In this document: positions 17,453 to 24,547 of the stretch, one piece after another
How positions within the stretch are numbered: position 1 is the first letter of the stretch
Layout: each line of letters begins with the position of its first letter
Origin: Sphingomonas_D zeicaulis
Lineage (GTDB): Bacteria > Pseudomonadota > Alphaproteobacteria > Sphingomonadales > Sphingomonadaceae
Length of the DNA: 64,000 bases
Direction: 5' to 3'
Assembly: GCF_050433225.1 (NCBI RefSeq)
Contig: NZ_JBNPXQ010000009.1
Coordinates: forward strand, 186,001-250,000
The notes under the pieces: model-generated
Seen by the model: the letters and a program-made list of their open reading frames with translations, nothing else
Told to the model about the DNA's origin: nothing
Database searches by the model: none
Translations under genes and position numbers: made by a program

Positions 17453-17877
17453 TCGGATACGTCCGCGATCTTTATGCTGAACGTATGCTCTCCGGAGATT
17501 TGCTCGGTAGGATTGGCGCGGGTGTTCCATGCCCTCCGCGCCTCTGCCTGAGTGGCGAATGTCTGGAGCGTCTGAAAACCCATGCAATTGCCCGCGGGAT
17601 CTACGCAGCCGATTGACCATCGTCCGTTTTCGAGGTGTTCGTAGTCGGCTTCGCTGTCGCAAAACGGGCAGGATTTCAGAACGCCAGCCACGCGATCCTC
17701 GATCATTTTCCAGACCGGCTCGTATTCCGGCCAGTCGCTCTCGACGACGGCGCATTCGACGATGCCTATGCCCTGCTCGGTGAGCAGGGCACGAACCGCA
17801 GTTTCCTGACTGTCGTCGAGGTGCTTGCGCTTGATGACGATGTAGCGCTCTTCGCGCACGAACGGGGTGTCAGCCAT
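17449..17877 (-). CDS. Lar-like restriction-alleviation zinc-ribbon protein
   Basis: 142 residues. LKSCPFCDSEADYEH followed by WSIGCVDPAGNCMGF and then TFATQAEARRAWNTRA matches the Lar pattern: a CPFC knuckle, a second Cys pair, a terminal Ala-x-x-x-Trp-Asn-x-Arg. Lar proteins of lambdoid phages ease type I restriction by modulating host enzymes. Here the domain sits in the C-terminal half after an extra acidic N-terminal section of about 65 residues. ATGA overlap with the next gene. Confidence 0.7.
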   Translation of the reverse strand: MADTPFVREERYIVIKRKHLDDSQETAVRALLTEQGIGIVECAVVESDWPEYEPVWKMIEDRVAGVLKSCPFCDSEADYEHLENGRWSIGCVDPAGNCMGFQTLQTFATQAEARRAWNTRANPTEQISGEHTFSIKIADVSE

Positions 17878-18100
17878 TGCTCTTGTCCTCGATCTTTACG
17901 CGGATCACGAGCTCGCGCTCGGCGCGCTCGAAAATTACGTGGTCAAGCACGCGCGTGGCGATGCCGCCGATGGACTGGCGGACGCGATCGGTGACGCGCT
18001 GCTGGATGCCGGCGATCTCTTCGTCGGCAATCCTCGCCGTTTCCCGCGCTATAGCCTCCGCTACAGCGCGGGAGAGGATGTCATCGGTGCGGCTGCTCAT
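17870..18100 (-). CDS. hypothetical helical phage protein
   Basis: 76 residues, ATGA overlap with the upstream gene and 8-bp overlap downstream. Strongly charged, predicted helical (DDILSRAVAEAIARETARI), ending in IRVKIEDKSNG. Family not recognised. Confidence 0.55.
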   Translation of the reverse strand: MSSRTDDILSRAVAEAIARETARIADEEIAGIQQRVTDRVRQSIGGIATRVLDHVIFERAERELVIRVKIEDKSNG

Positions 18101-18606
18101 CCCAGCTTCCTCCGGTAGAAGGCGATGCGGCTTTCGCGGCGGGCGACGTAGATGGCCGCGGCCTTCTGACGGCTGGCGATCAGGCGCAGGATGGCGTCCA
18201 GCGTCATGCCCTTGAACTGGCTGTAGTTGCGGCGGGCCTGAGCCTTTTTTGTCGTGTAGGCGTCGCGATCGGCGCCGTAGTGGCGCACCGCCACCTCGAT
18301 GTCGGCGGCGACGCCATCGATCTCAAGCCGGCGGTGGAGCGGGCCGACGCGGGTGATCAGCAGCGCGGCCGGGCCAGCCATGAAGAACGGGATGATCGTC
18401 CACAGCAAAAGCTGCAGGGCGATGCCGGCGGCCAGCGCGGGGATCCAGAACCGCGCCTTGAAGCACCATTCCCGATACTCCTGGATCATGATCGCGGCGG
18501 GGCAAGGCACCCCGCGCTTGATCACGATGCGGATCGGGTTGTTGGAGGCGTTGGCGCTGTGCTGGTCGACGACGAAGGTCGGGGGGAGCCATGCGATCAT
18601 GGTCAT
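18097..18606 (-). CDS. hypothetical phage membrane protein
   Basis: 169 residues; GAGGGGAG nine bases before ATG 18606. A hydrophobic region near residues 52-85 (FWIPALAAGIALQLLLWTIIPFF) holds one or two membrane helices; the C-terminal half is basic, helical and soluble. Family not recognised. Confidence 0.55.
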   Translation of the reverse strand: MTMIAWLPPTFVVDQHSANASNNPIRIVIKRGVPCPAAIMIQEYREWCFKARFWIPALAAGIALQLLLWTIIPFFMAGPAALLITRVGPLHRRLEIDGVAADIEVAVRHYGADRDAYTTKKAQARRNYSQFKGMTLDAILRLIASRQKAAAIYVARRESRIAFYRRKLG

Positions 18607-18621
18607 GATGGCGCGCTCCCC

Positions 18622-19293
18622 TCAGCCGTGGCCGATGGCGCGCATGATGTCGCTGTGTTCCTGCCCGCCGCCGCTGTCGTTGGGATGGCCGATCGCCGAC
18701 ATGACAGCGCCATGTTCCTGCTGCGCCCCGGTCGATGCGGCCGTCTGCGTGGTGCCGGCCATGCTGGCGGCGGCCCGCGCCGGCCTGGGGAGCCGTTCGG
18801 GGAAGTTGACCTTGGCGCTGGTGCGGTTGAACTTGGAGACGATCGCAGCGGCAAGGTCGATGTTCTCGCTCGCCGCCAGAATGTCGAGATAGATCGCGAT
18901 GTCGGCGAGCTCGTCCGCCAGCGCCGTGCGCAGTTCCTCAGCATTGACGAAGTTTCCGACAATGCTGTCGCGGTCGCGGTTGAGCTTCTTTGCGATGTTC
19001 ATCGCCTCACCGACCTCGCCACCCAGCGCCGTCATCCAGTCGCTGAGCGACCATTCGTTGATGCCGCGGGGGTGCCAGCGCATGCAGCGCGACATGTTCG
19101 CAGTGCGCAACTGAGCGAAGGTCAGAGGTACGGCGTCGTCAAGTCGGAGCGTGCCGTTTTCGATCGCGTCGGCAATCGCGAAAGTGATGTCAGCCATCAA
19201 CATCTGCGGCGGCACGCCGTATCGAGCAGCATTCCTCGCGGCGCCCTCGGCGGCTTTAGATGCGATATCAATAATTCGTTGGTCATAACTCAT
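18622..19293 (-). CDS. MazG-like nucleotide pyrophosphohydrolase with duplicated C-terminal motif
   Basis: 223 residues from ATG 19293 (GGGAG seven bases upstream). The central domain has the MazG helix pattern: LGGEVGEAMNIAKKL (first Glu pair), ELADIAIYLDILAA (second acidic pair) and AAAIVSKFNRTSAKVNFPERL. Such phage enzymes hydrolyse NTPs or alarmones in the cytoplasm. The last 50 residues hold QEHGAVMSAIGH and QEHSDIMRAIGH, an imperfect repeat spaced 19 residues apart that is not part of the MazG fold. An N-terminal helical region of about 85 residues precedes the domain. Confidence 0.8.
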   Translation of the reverse strand: MSYDQRIIDIASKAAEGAARNAARYGVPPQMLMADITFAIADAIENGTLRLDDAVPLTFAQLRTANMSRCMRWHPRGINEWSLSDWMTALGGEVGEAMNIAKKLNRDRDSIVGNFVNAEELRTALADELADIAIYLDILAASENIDLAAAIVSKFNRTSAKVNFPERLPRPARAAASMAGTTQTAASTGAQQEHGAVMSAIGHPNDSGGGQEHSDIMRAIGHG

Positions 19294-19308
19294 CTTCACT
19301 CTCCCTCT

Positions 19309-19587
19309 TCAACTAAAGGTTGCGCGGTAAAGGCGTTCGAGGCGGGGCAGCATCTGGCGGGTGATGCTGAAATCGTTCGCATGATCGCCGGCGATGAAGA
19401 GCTCGACCGCGAAGTCGTGGGGCTCACTTTCACTGCAGGCGAGCTCGGCCCGTGCCGCCTCAAAAAGCGCCGATGCGCAGGTGGGATTGCGCATCGGCAG
19501 GTTTGATTGGGTGAAGCCCTGTTCGTCGTCGTCGCGCACGCCGTACACGTGCAGGCCGGTGCGGCAGGGGCGATAGCCGGCGGTCAT
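19309..19587 (-). CDS. hypothetical phage protein
   Basis: 92 residues, ATGA overlap upstream, 15-bp gap to the MazG gene. Contains three Cys and an acidic middle section; LFIAGDHANDFSITRQMLPRL near the end looks like a strand-helix unit. Family not recognised. Confidence 0.55.
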   Translation of the reverse strand: MTAGYRPCRTGLHVYGVRDDDEQGFTQSNLPMRNPTCASALFEAARAELACSESEPHDFAVELFIAGDHANDFSITRQMLPRLERLYRATFS

Positions 19588-19784
19588 TCGACTTCCCAGA
19601 ACTGGCGGCCGCTGTCGCCGGGCTTCGCCTCGGGGAACGTGGCGCGGATCCGGCCGCGGCGCTGCAGCTCAACGATCGCGTCGTTCGCGGATCCGTAGCC
19701 GAATTCGTCTGCCAGTTCGGAAGCCAGCACGGGCCGGCGCTGGCGACGGATCCAATCGAACATCTGGCCAAACTCGTCGCTCAT
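19584..19784 (-). CDS. small winged-helix-like protein
   Basis: 66 residues, ATGA overlaps at both ends. MFDWIRRQRRPVLASELADEFGYGSANDAIVELQRRGRI reads as helix, recognition helix and wing of a winged helix-turn-helix, so DNA binding is likely. Target unknown. Confidence 0.6.
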   Translation of the reverse strand: MSDEFGQMFDWIRRQRRPVLASELADEFGYGSANDAIVELQRRGRIRATFPEAKPGDSGRQFWEVE

Positions 19785-20416
19785 GCTGCCTCCTGGCTGA
19801 TCCAGTGATCGGGGCCGGCGAGCATCGGCAGGCCGTCGATCGTGACGATGGGGCGGGCCCAGATCTCGCCGGCGGCGCGGGCGGCATCTTCGTGCGCGCG
19901 GGCGGCGCGCAGGTGGTCGAAGGCGCGCGGGTGCGGATCCTCGGGGCTGGCGAAGGTGAGGGTTTCGGCGCCGTTCGCCTCTTCATCGATGTCGACGCCG
20001 TCGATCCAGTAGAACAGGTGGGCGGCCTCGATCGCCGCCATCCGGTCGGCGGCTTCGTCCTCGATCAGCCGGTGATTGGCGATGCGCTGGGGCCAGTTGC
20101 GCCGGCGCATGAAGATGTCACGGCGGAGCTCGTTGACCTTCTGACGCCATGGCAGTTGGGTGGCGTGGCCGCGGATGCCCTCGCCGATGTCGGTCAGGCG
20201 CTCGATCAGGCGGTGCGCCTCTTTCGGATCCAGCGCGCCCTTTGAGACCATTTTCGGATAGGTGGCGTGGCGGTGGGCCAGCTCGGTTTCGATCTCCCGC
20301 AGGATGTCGGCGCGGTCGATCGACCAGGGCGGCCGGCGCGAGAGGCGGATGATGTGGTCGGCCTCGATCGGGTGCGCGATCGGCGCCGACATCATGGGGA
20401 AATCGAAGCCGATCAT
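19781..20416 (-). CDS. hypothetical phage protein
   Basis: 211 residues, ATGA overlap with the upstream gene. Helical, rich in His and Arg, with a long charged middle (DILREIETELAHRHATYPKM) and an acidic C-terminal half (EDPHPRAFDHLRAARAHEDA). Family not recognised. Confidence 0.6.
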   Translation of the reverse strand: MIGFDFPMMSAPIAHPIEADHIIRLSRRPPWSIDRADILREIETELAHRHATYPKMVSKGALDPKEAHRLIERLTDIGEGIRGHATQLPWRQKVNELRRDIFMRRRNWPQRIANHRLIEDEAADRMAAIEAAHLFYWIDGVDIDEEANGAETLTFASPEDPHPRAFDHLRAARAHEDAARAAGEIWARPIVTIDGLPMLAGPDHWISQEAA

Positions 20417-21246
20417 GCGGCGGGGCCGATGAAGGTCATCGAATGTTCGGTGCAGTAGCGGCGGAAAGCGGCTTCGTGCAGTTCGCCGGCCTTCATCTCG
20501 ATGCTATGACCGACCGTGCCGCCCTTCCAAGAGCCCTTGCGCCTGCCGGTCTCCGCCGAGAAACGTATGTCGAGCGAGCGGCGGATCTGCGGCTTCCGGA
20601 AGATTGACAGCCAGCGGAATTTACCTTCGCCGAGGCGCCACTCCCGCTCTTCGATGCGGGTGGTTGCGGTGATCCGCTCGCCATCGAAATCGTCGAACGC
20701 GAAGCTGGCAACCGGGGCGGCAGCTTCGATCTGCTCTTTCTCGTCCCAGATCGCGCGCCGCTCTGCGTCCGTCAGCCCTTTGCGGGACCGATCCTTAATC
20801 GTGGCGACATGCTCGCCCTTCAGCCCGTAGAAGCTGCGCCGAACATGTCGCCACGAACGCCAAGGGAGGAAGTAAATCTTCGTCCGATCGGTTTCGCTGT
20901 CATGCGTCTGTGGGCCGTAATCGACATGAAGAGCGCCGGCGACGAACAGAAAGCCATAGCTGCGATGATGAACATCCCAATAGCCGCCGTTCGGGTTCTT
21001 CGACCATTCATAGTGGGATGTATCGACCCACTGCCTTGCCGGCCCGAACAGGCGTGGCAGGGCGGCGATCAGGGTGTGACCGAGCAGGTGCATGCGCAGT
21101 CGACAGCCGGCACGTTCGTCGTCGTCGCCGCTGTCAAGATAGGCGCCGAGGATACGCCTCTCGGACCGCGAGCCGCGGTTTTCATTGGCGTAGGTGAACG
21201 GGCCGAAAAATCGATCGTCATCGCTCCAGCGGATTGGGCGAGGCAT
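20413..21246 (-). CDS. hypothetical phage protein, large early-operon gene
   Basis: 277 residues; GAAGGA about seven bases before ATG 21246. Aromatic-rich (YEWSKNPNGGYWDVHH, TKIYFLPWRSWRHVRRSFY), without membrane helices or a nucleotide-binding motif I can identify. Length and aromatic content suggest an enzymatic or nucleic-acid-binding fold, but I cannot name a family. ATGA overlap with the next gene. Confidence 0.65.
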   Translation of the reverse strand: MPRPIRWSDDDRFFGPFTYANENRGSRSERRILGAYLDSGDDDERAGCRLRMHLLGHTLIAALPRLFGPARQWVDTSHYEWSKNPNGGYWDVHHRSYGFLFVAGALHVDYGPQTHDSETDRTKIYFLPWRSWRHVRRSFYGLKGEHVATIKDRSRKGLTDAERRAIWDEKEQIEAAAPVASFAFDDFDGERITATTRIEEREWRLGEGKFRWLSIFRKPQIRRSLDIRFSAETGRRKGSWKGGTVGHSIEMKAGELHEAAFRRYCTEHSMTFIGPAA

Positions 21247-21258
21247 TGGGTCAATCCT

Positions 21259-21609
21259 TCAAAAGGGCTCATGCCCGGCTGCATCGTCGAGCACGGCGTC
21301 GATCATGTTTTCGTCGACGACGGTTTCGAGGATGAGCCGGGCGAGGCTGTTGGGGTGGATGCCGCGTCGGGCGGCGGGCGGGCCCAGACGATCAAGGATA
21401 TCGGTGGGCACGACGACGGTGCGTCCGCGTTCCTCGCTGGGGCGAGGCATGCGACGCGGCCGACTGCTGCCGGCTTCCAACGCGGAAACCGTCGAGACGG
21501 AAATGCCGATCGCGCGAGCGATCTGTGCGGTGGGGATCCCCTGCGCGCGCAGTCCATGCACCGCCTCGGTGCGGCTGCCATAGCCAAGCGTGGGTTTCGA
21601 AGCGCCCAT
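21259..21609 (-). CDS. HTH DNA-binding protein with possible ribbon-helix-helix C-terminus
   Basis: 116 residues from ATG 21609, which overlaps the preceding stop as TGATG. GIPTAQIARAIGISVSTVSALEAG is a classical helix-turn-helix near residues 25-48. The later segment (VVVPTDILDRLGPPAARRGIHPNSLARLILETVV) looks like a ribbon-helix-helix, so two DNA-binding elements may be present. Probably an early regulator. Confidence 0.65.
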   Translation of the reverse strand: MGASKPTLGYGSRTEAVHGLRAQGIPTAQIARAIGISVSTVSALEAGSSRPRRMPRPSEERGRTVVVPTDILDRLGPPAARRGIHPNSLARLILETVVDENMIDAVLDDAAGHEPF

Positions 21610-21866
21610 CAGCCGACCCACCCCTCAAGATAGCGAGCGAGCGCGGCCTCGATCTGGCCGCGCTCGTCGTCCGTGCTGGTGTCGACCATCGCGAGCGCGA
21701 TCTTGGCCGCGTCGCACAGCAGCTCGATCACTTCTTCGTGGCCGAAGGGCTCCGGATGGTCCGGGCCTTCGGCGGCGATCGCGGTGAGGGTGGCGCAGGC
21801 CTTCATCGCCTGCTTGGCGGCGAGCAGCGCGAGGCGGCGCAGCTCGGTGTCGTCTGGCGCCGGCAT
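21609..21866 (-). CDS. hypothetical acidic helical protein
   Basis: 85 residues from ATG 21866 (TGATG overlap with gapR-like gene). Almost all helix (LRRLALLAAKQAMKACATLTAI) with an acidic middle. Family not recognised. Confidence 0.6.
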   Translation of the reverse strand: MPAPDDTELRRLALLAAKQAMKACATLTAIAAEGPDHPEPFGHEEVIELLCDAAKIALAMVDTSTDDERGQIEAALARYLEGWVG

Positions 21867-22105
21867 CAATCCAGCCCCAGCGCGGCTTTGTAGGTTTCCA
21901 GCAGGGCTTCGGCTTCGTCGCGGGCGTTCTTCTCCATGCGGCGGAGGCTGACGATGGAGCGCATCGTCTTGGTGTCGAAGCCGTTCGACTTGGCCTCGCT
22001 GTAAACATCCTTGATGTCGCCAGCGATGCCGGCCTTCTCTTCTTCCAGCCGTTCGATGCGCTCTATGAACAGGCGCAGTTGTTCGGCTGCGACGACGTCA
22101 GACAT
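21866..22105 (-). CDS. GapR (DUF2312) family DNA-binding protein, phage-encoded
   Basis: 79 residues with AGGAG upstream. The whole protein matches the GapR family: AAEQLRLFIERIERLEEEKAGI, then DIKDVYSEAKSNGFDTKTMR, then SLRRMEKNARDEAEALLETYKAALG. Chromosomal GapR is an alphaproteobacterial nucleoid protein that encircles overtwisted DNA ahead of replication forks and polymerases and stimulates topoisomerases. A phage copy in the early operon could help phage replication or redirect the host protein. Confidence 0.9.
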   Translation of the reverse strand: MSDVVAAEQLRLFIERIERLEEEKAGIAGDIKDVYSEAKSNGFDTKTMRSIVSLRRMEKNARDEAEALLETYKAALGLD

Positions 22106-22232
22106 TGGCGTTGCTCCTGGGTTGAAACTGGGTGCGGCTCTCGCCGCGGCGCAGGGCCAGCAGGCAGGCGGCGCAGGGATGGTTGATCGCCGGCAGGCGC
22201 TCGTGGCGGCAGCTGGTGCAGGAGGGCTTCAC
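22098..22232 (-). CDS. 44-aa zinc-ribbon protein
   Basis: Start chosen at GTG 22232 because it overlaps the preceding stop as GTGA, like its operon neighbours; the first in-frame ATG (22289) would overlap that gene by about 60 bp. CTSCRHERLPAINHPCAAC gives two CxxC pairs spaced for one zinc ion, followed by a basic tail. Confidence 0.55.
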   Translation of the reverse strand: MKPSCTSCRHERLPAINHPCAACLLALRRGESRTQFQPRSNANV

Positions 22233-22486
22233 TGCTTCGTAGCCGTCGAAGGCGCATGCGCGCCGCGGCCGTCGACGCGGTTCAGCCATTCGCGAACCAT
22301 CGCGACCATGTCATCGCGGCTGCCGTTGCTGATGTAGTTGACGCGGCCGCCTTCCATCTTGCCGGCTTCGGCGATGAAGAGGGTGAAGACGACGCTGCTC
22401 TTGCCGTCCGGGTTGAAGGCGTGGTCGAGCGCGCTTGCGACCCCGTTCATCAAAGAACGGTGCTTTTTCTCGATCGGATCAACCAT
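22229..22486 (-). CDS. hypothetical phage protein
   Basis: 85 residues; 8-bp overlap with the upstream gene. Helix followed by a strand-rich centre (SSVVFTLFIAEAGKMEGGRVNYI) and a final helix. Not recognised; soluble. Confidence 0.6.
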   Translation of the reverse strand: MVDPIEKKHRSLMNGVASALDHAFNPDGKSSVVFTLFIAEAGKMEGGRVNYISNGSRDDMVAMVREWLNRVDGRGAHAPSTATKQ

Positions 22487-22883
22487 GGCTCGCCTCCCCT
22501 GCCGGCGCGAAGTCGAGCCGGTCGAGCAGCGCCCAAGCGAGCGCGGCGGCCTTGACGATGCAGGTGCGCGGATCCTGTTCGTCGAGCAGGTCCGTGTAGA
22601 GCGGCGCCGGATCCGCGGTGAGGCGGTCGACGGCGCCGAGCTCGGCGGCGAGCGCGGTCTCGGCGAGATCGAGGAAGGTGCGCATGTAGCGTACCAGGTC
22701 GATCGGGTGGCGGAGCTGGTCGTGCGCCAGGTCGAAACCGCGATCGTTGATCTGGGCGATACGCTCCGCGACGATCGTCGAGAGGCCTCGGCCTTCGATC
22801 ACGCGCGCGACATCGTTATTGCTGTAGACGGCGACGGGGCGGCAACTGACGATCGCCAGCGTGTTTTCTGGATTGCGGATCAT
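22479..22883 (-). CDS. hypothetical phage protein
   Basis: 134 residues from ATG 22883, ATGA overlap with the upstream gene; a longer frame exists only antisense to the neighbour. Begins with strands (TLAIVSCRPVAVYSNNDV) and continues as helices (LVRYMRTFLDLAETALAAEL). Family not recognised. Confidence 0.6.
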   Translation of the reverse strand: MIRNPENTLAIVSCRPVAVYSNNDVARVIEGRGLSTIVAERIAQINDRGFDLAHDQLRHPIDLVRYMRTFLDLAETALAAELGAVDRLTADPAPLYTDLLDEQDPRTCIVKAAALAWALLDRLDFAPAGEASHG

Positions 22884-23245
22884 AGGGCTTCGGCCTTTGT
22901 GCGCCACGTCCAGCGGCGGCCTTCGCGGCGGATGCCGACGCGCCGGGCGACGTGTTGAATTTTCTCGATCGAGCGGTGCGGCAGCAGCGCCTGCACCGCC
23001 CGGGATCCCTGCGTCGGATAGACGCGACGGATGATCGCGACCTCCCTGCCGGTCCACATCTCGCGCTGTTCGGCCAGGCCGAGAAGCTTGGCGCGCATGT
23101 AGATCGCCATGCGGGTGCGGTGCGGGAGCGCGGCCATGGCGTGGTCCACCCCGTGGCGATAGGTCGCGCGCAGCGTGGCCTCTTCGGTGGTGGTCCATGG
23201 CTGCCGGTTGCGGGCGGCGGCGGAGCGTTGGTTCTCCGCGCTCAT
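22880..23245 (-). CDS. Myb/SANT-like HTH protein
   Basis: 121 residues. The N-terminal half reads PWTTTEEATLRATYRHGVDHAMAAL-HRTRMAIYMRAKLLGL, and the second half repeats the pattern (MWTGREVAIIRRVYPTQGSRAVQALL-HRSIEKIQHVARRVGI), two tandem Myb-like three-helix units typical of phage DNA-binding proteins. ATGA overlaps at both ends. Confidence 0.7.
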   Translation of the reverse strand: MSAENQRSAAARNRQPWTTTEEATLRATYRHGVDHAMAALPHRTRMAIYMRAKLLGLAEQREMWTGREVAIIRRVYPTQGSRAVQALLPHRSIEKIQHVARRVGIRREGRRWTWRTKAEAL

Positions 23246-23427
23246 GGCAGGAGCGGCCTGACCGCGATGGCGATCGCCACCCAGGCGAGCGGGCCGCCGA
23301 AGATGCCGAGCGGTAACCAGAAGGGTGCTCCCTCCGCCAAGGGTTGGGGGGTCGTGCTGGCGGAGGGAGCGACGCGCGGTGGCTTGGTCGAGGGCGACCG
23401 CGCGTTTTCGAATTCGTTGACGATCAT
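23242..23427 (-). CDS. 61-aa membrane protein
   Basis: Start ATG 23427 overlaps the preceding stop as ATGA. A soluble Ser/Pro/Thr-rich N-terminus precedes one hydrophobic helix (FWLPLGIFGGPLAWVAIAIAV) at the C-terminus. Role unknown. Confidence 0.55.
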   Translation of the reverse strand: MIVNEFENARSPSTKPPRVAPSASTTPQPLAEGAPFWLPLGIFGGPLAWVAIAIAVRPLLP

Positions 23428-23531
23428 GGGATCACCGCGATCAGGGCGCCGATGCCGGCGCCGATGAGGATCATCGCGGCGAGGCACAGCGCCTCCGCCA
23501 GCGACGGGAGCGAGTGCCGATCGCCGGTCAT
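23424..23531 (-). CDS. 35-aa membrane peptide
   Basis: A very short gene, accepted because both ends overlap neighbours as ATGA. Product: MTGDRHSLPSLAEA followed by one transmembrane helix (LCLAAMILIGAGIGALIAVI). Confidence 0.5.
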   Translation of the reverse strand: MTGDRHSLPSLAEALCLAAMILIGAGIGALIAVIP

Positions 23532-23719
23532 CGCCGGCGACGTGCGAATTTCAGCCAATCGCGTGCCCAGCCTTCGGCCTTGCCGCGATCGGTGAAGGGC
23601 AGCGAGAGATCGCGGCCGCCATAGGTGACGGTGTGAACGTCGCCGAAGCTGGCGATCATCACCGACACGCCATGGCGGCGCGCGGCCTCTTCAATCTGGA
23701 TGTCGGATGCGCGGGGCAT
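23528..23719 (-). CDS. hypothetical basic protein, 63 aa
   Basis: Begins two bases after the upstream stop and ends in an ATGA overlap. A short helix, a strand pair (HTVTYGGRDLSLPF) and a basic amphipathic C-terminus (WARDWLKFARRRR). Not recognised. Confidence 0.55.
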   Translation of the reverse strand: MPRASDIQIEEAARRHGVSVMIASFGDVHTVTYGGRDLSLPFTDRGKAEGWARDWLKFARRRR

Positions 23720-23721
23720 CG

Positions 23722-24066
23722 TCAGTTCGTCCGCCGCTCGGCATCGTCGGCCGCACGCATGACGCTATCTGCGAGGCGGCGGGCTTCTGCCGGCGAGAAA
23801 AAGTAGACGAACCCGCGCCCGGCCGCGTCGCCCGGGTCCGCGCGGTTTGCGAGGATCAACGCGACCTCGACCTTTCCGGAAGCGTCCCGAAAGATGGCCT
23901 GGCTGGTGAGCTCCGCCTCGCTGAGAACAACGTCGCCAACCGGCTGAAGGTGGGCGATGCGATCGGGGCGTTTGGGGCGATCGCAGAAGTGGATGACGGG
24001 CGCGCCGGCCTGCCGATTTTCCACGCGCGCGCGCTTTAACTCAGGAAAGGGCGGCAGCTTGCTCAT
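23722..24066 (-). CDS. hypothetical phage protein
   Basis: 114 residues, ATGA overlap with the first gene of the operon. Mixed alpha/beta with basic N-terminus; GKVEVALILANRADPGD and FVYFFSPAEARRLADSVM are its most structured stretches. Not recognised. Confidence 0.6.
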   Translation of the reverse strand: MSKLPPFPELKRARVENRQAGAPVIHFCDRPKRPDRIAHLQPVGDVVLSEAELTSQAIFRDASGKVEVALILANRADPGDAAGRGFVYFFSPAEARRLADSVMRAADDAERRTN

Positions 24067-24464
24067 GCCCGCGCGCCTCCGAACAGGAGGCGGGCGCGCT
24101 CGTCGAGCGCGGACCCGTGGGCGGCGAGGTTGGCGGCCTCGACGGCGCCGGCGATCGGCGGCGGGGTTTCGTCGCCGTCGGCACGCCAGGCATCGACTGC
24201 CGGCTTGCTCCAGATCGCGCCGCGCTGGACGGCCTCGGGGCCGCGAAGGCGGCGCTCGCCGCGCATGTGGACGCTGATCGGCGGCGGGAAGCCGTCATGT
24301 TCGGTGAGGCGGCGGATCAGCGAGATCGCGCCGGCGACGTTCAGATCCTCGCGGCGCAGCAGCCGCTGAATGTCGTGCAGCCGATATTCCTCGGCGTGCC
24401 GTTCGAGACGGAGGCTGCCCAGCTCGCGCCGGCGCTCCGCAAAACGTGGGTGGATGTGTGGCAT
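24063..24464 (-). CDS. first gene of the leftward early operon, hypothetical
   Basis: 133 residues; GGAGG precedes ATG 24464. Very Arg/Glu-rich N-terminal half (FAERRRELGSLRLERHAEEYRL, DIQRLLRREDLNVAGAISLI) followed by IWSKPAVDAWRADG, reminiscent of the DNA-contact segment of MerR/AlpA-type proteins. I would treat it as a possible DNA-binding regulator but cannot assign a family. It lies directly behind the operator-containing early promoter. Confidence 0.6.
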   Translation of the reverse strand: MPHIHPRFAERRRELGSLRLERHAEEYRLHDIQRLLRREDLNVAGAISLIRRLTEHDGFPPPISVHMRGERRLRGPEAVQRGAIWSKPAVDAWRADGDETPPPIAGAVEAANLAAHGSALDERARLLFGGARA

Positions 24465-24471
24465 GGGGCCT

Positions 24472-24547
24472 CCGTTCGTGTGAACGGGGGCCTTGCTATT
24501 TCCAAAATGGCTAATTCGTCAAGCTACAAAATTTCCATTCTGGCAAT
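24472..24547 (-). promoter_or_regulatory. leftward early promoter with two operators and a leader hairpin
   Basis: Minus strand: TTGACG (24517-24522) with a weak ATAGCA-type -10 near 24494-24499. One operator (24499-24514, TTTCCAAAATGGCTAA on plus) occupies the spacer, the second (24532-24547, TTTCCATTCTGGCAAT) lies just upstream, 33 bp away, about three helical turns. In the leader, CCGTTC-N4-GAACGG (24472-24487) forms a 6-bp hairpin before the ribosome site. Confidence 0.65.
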
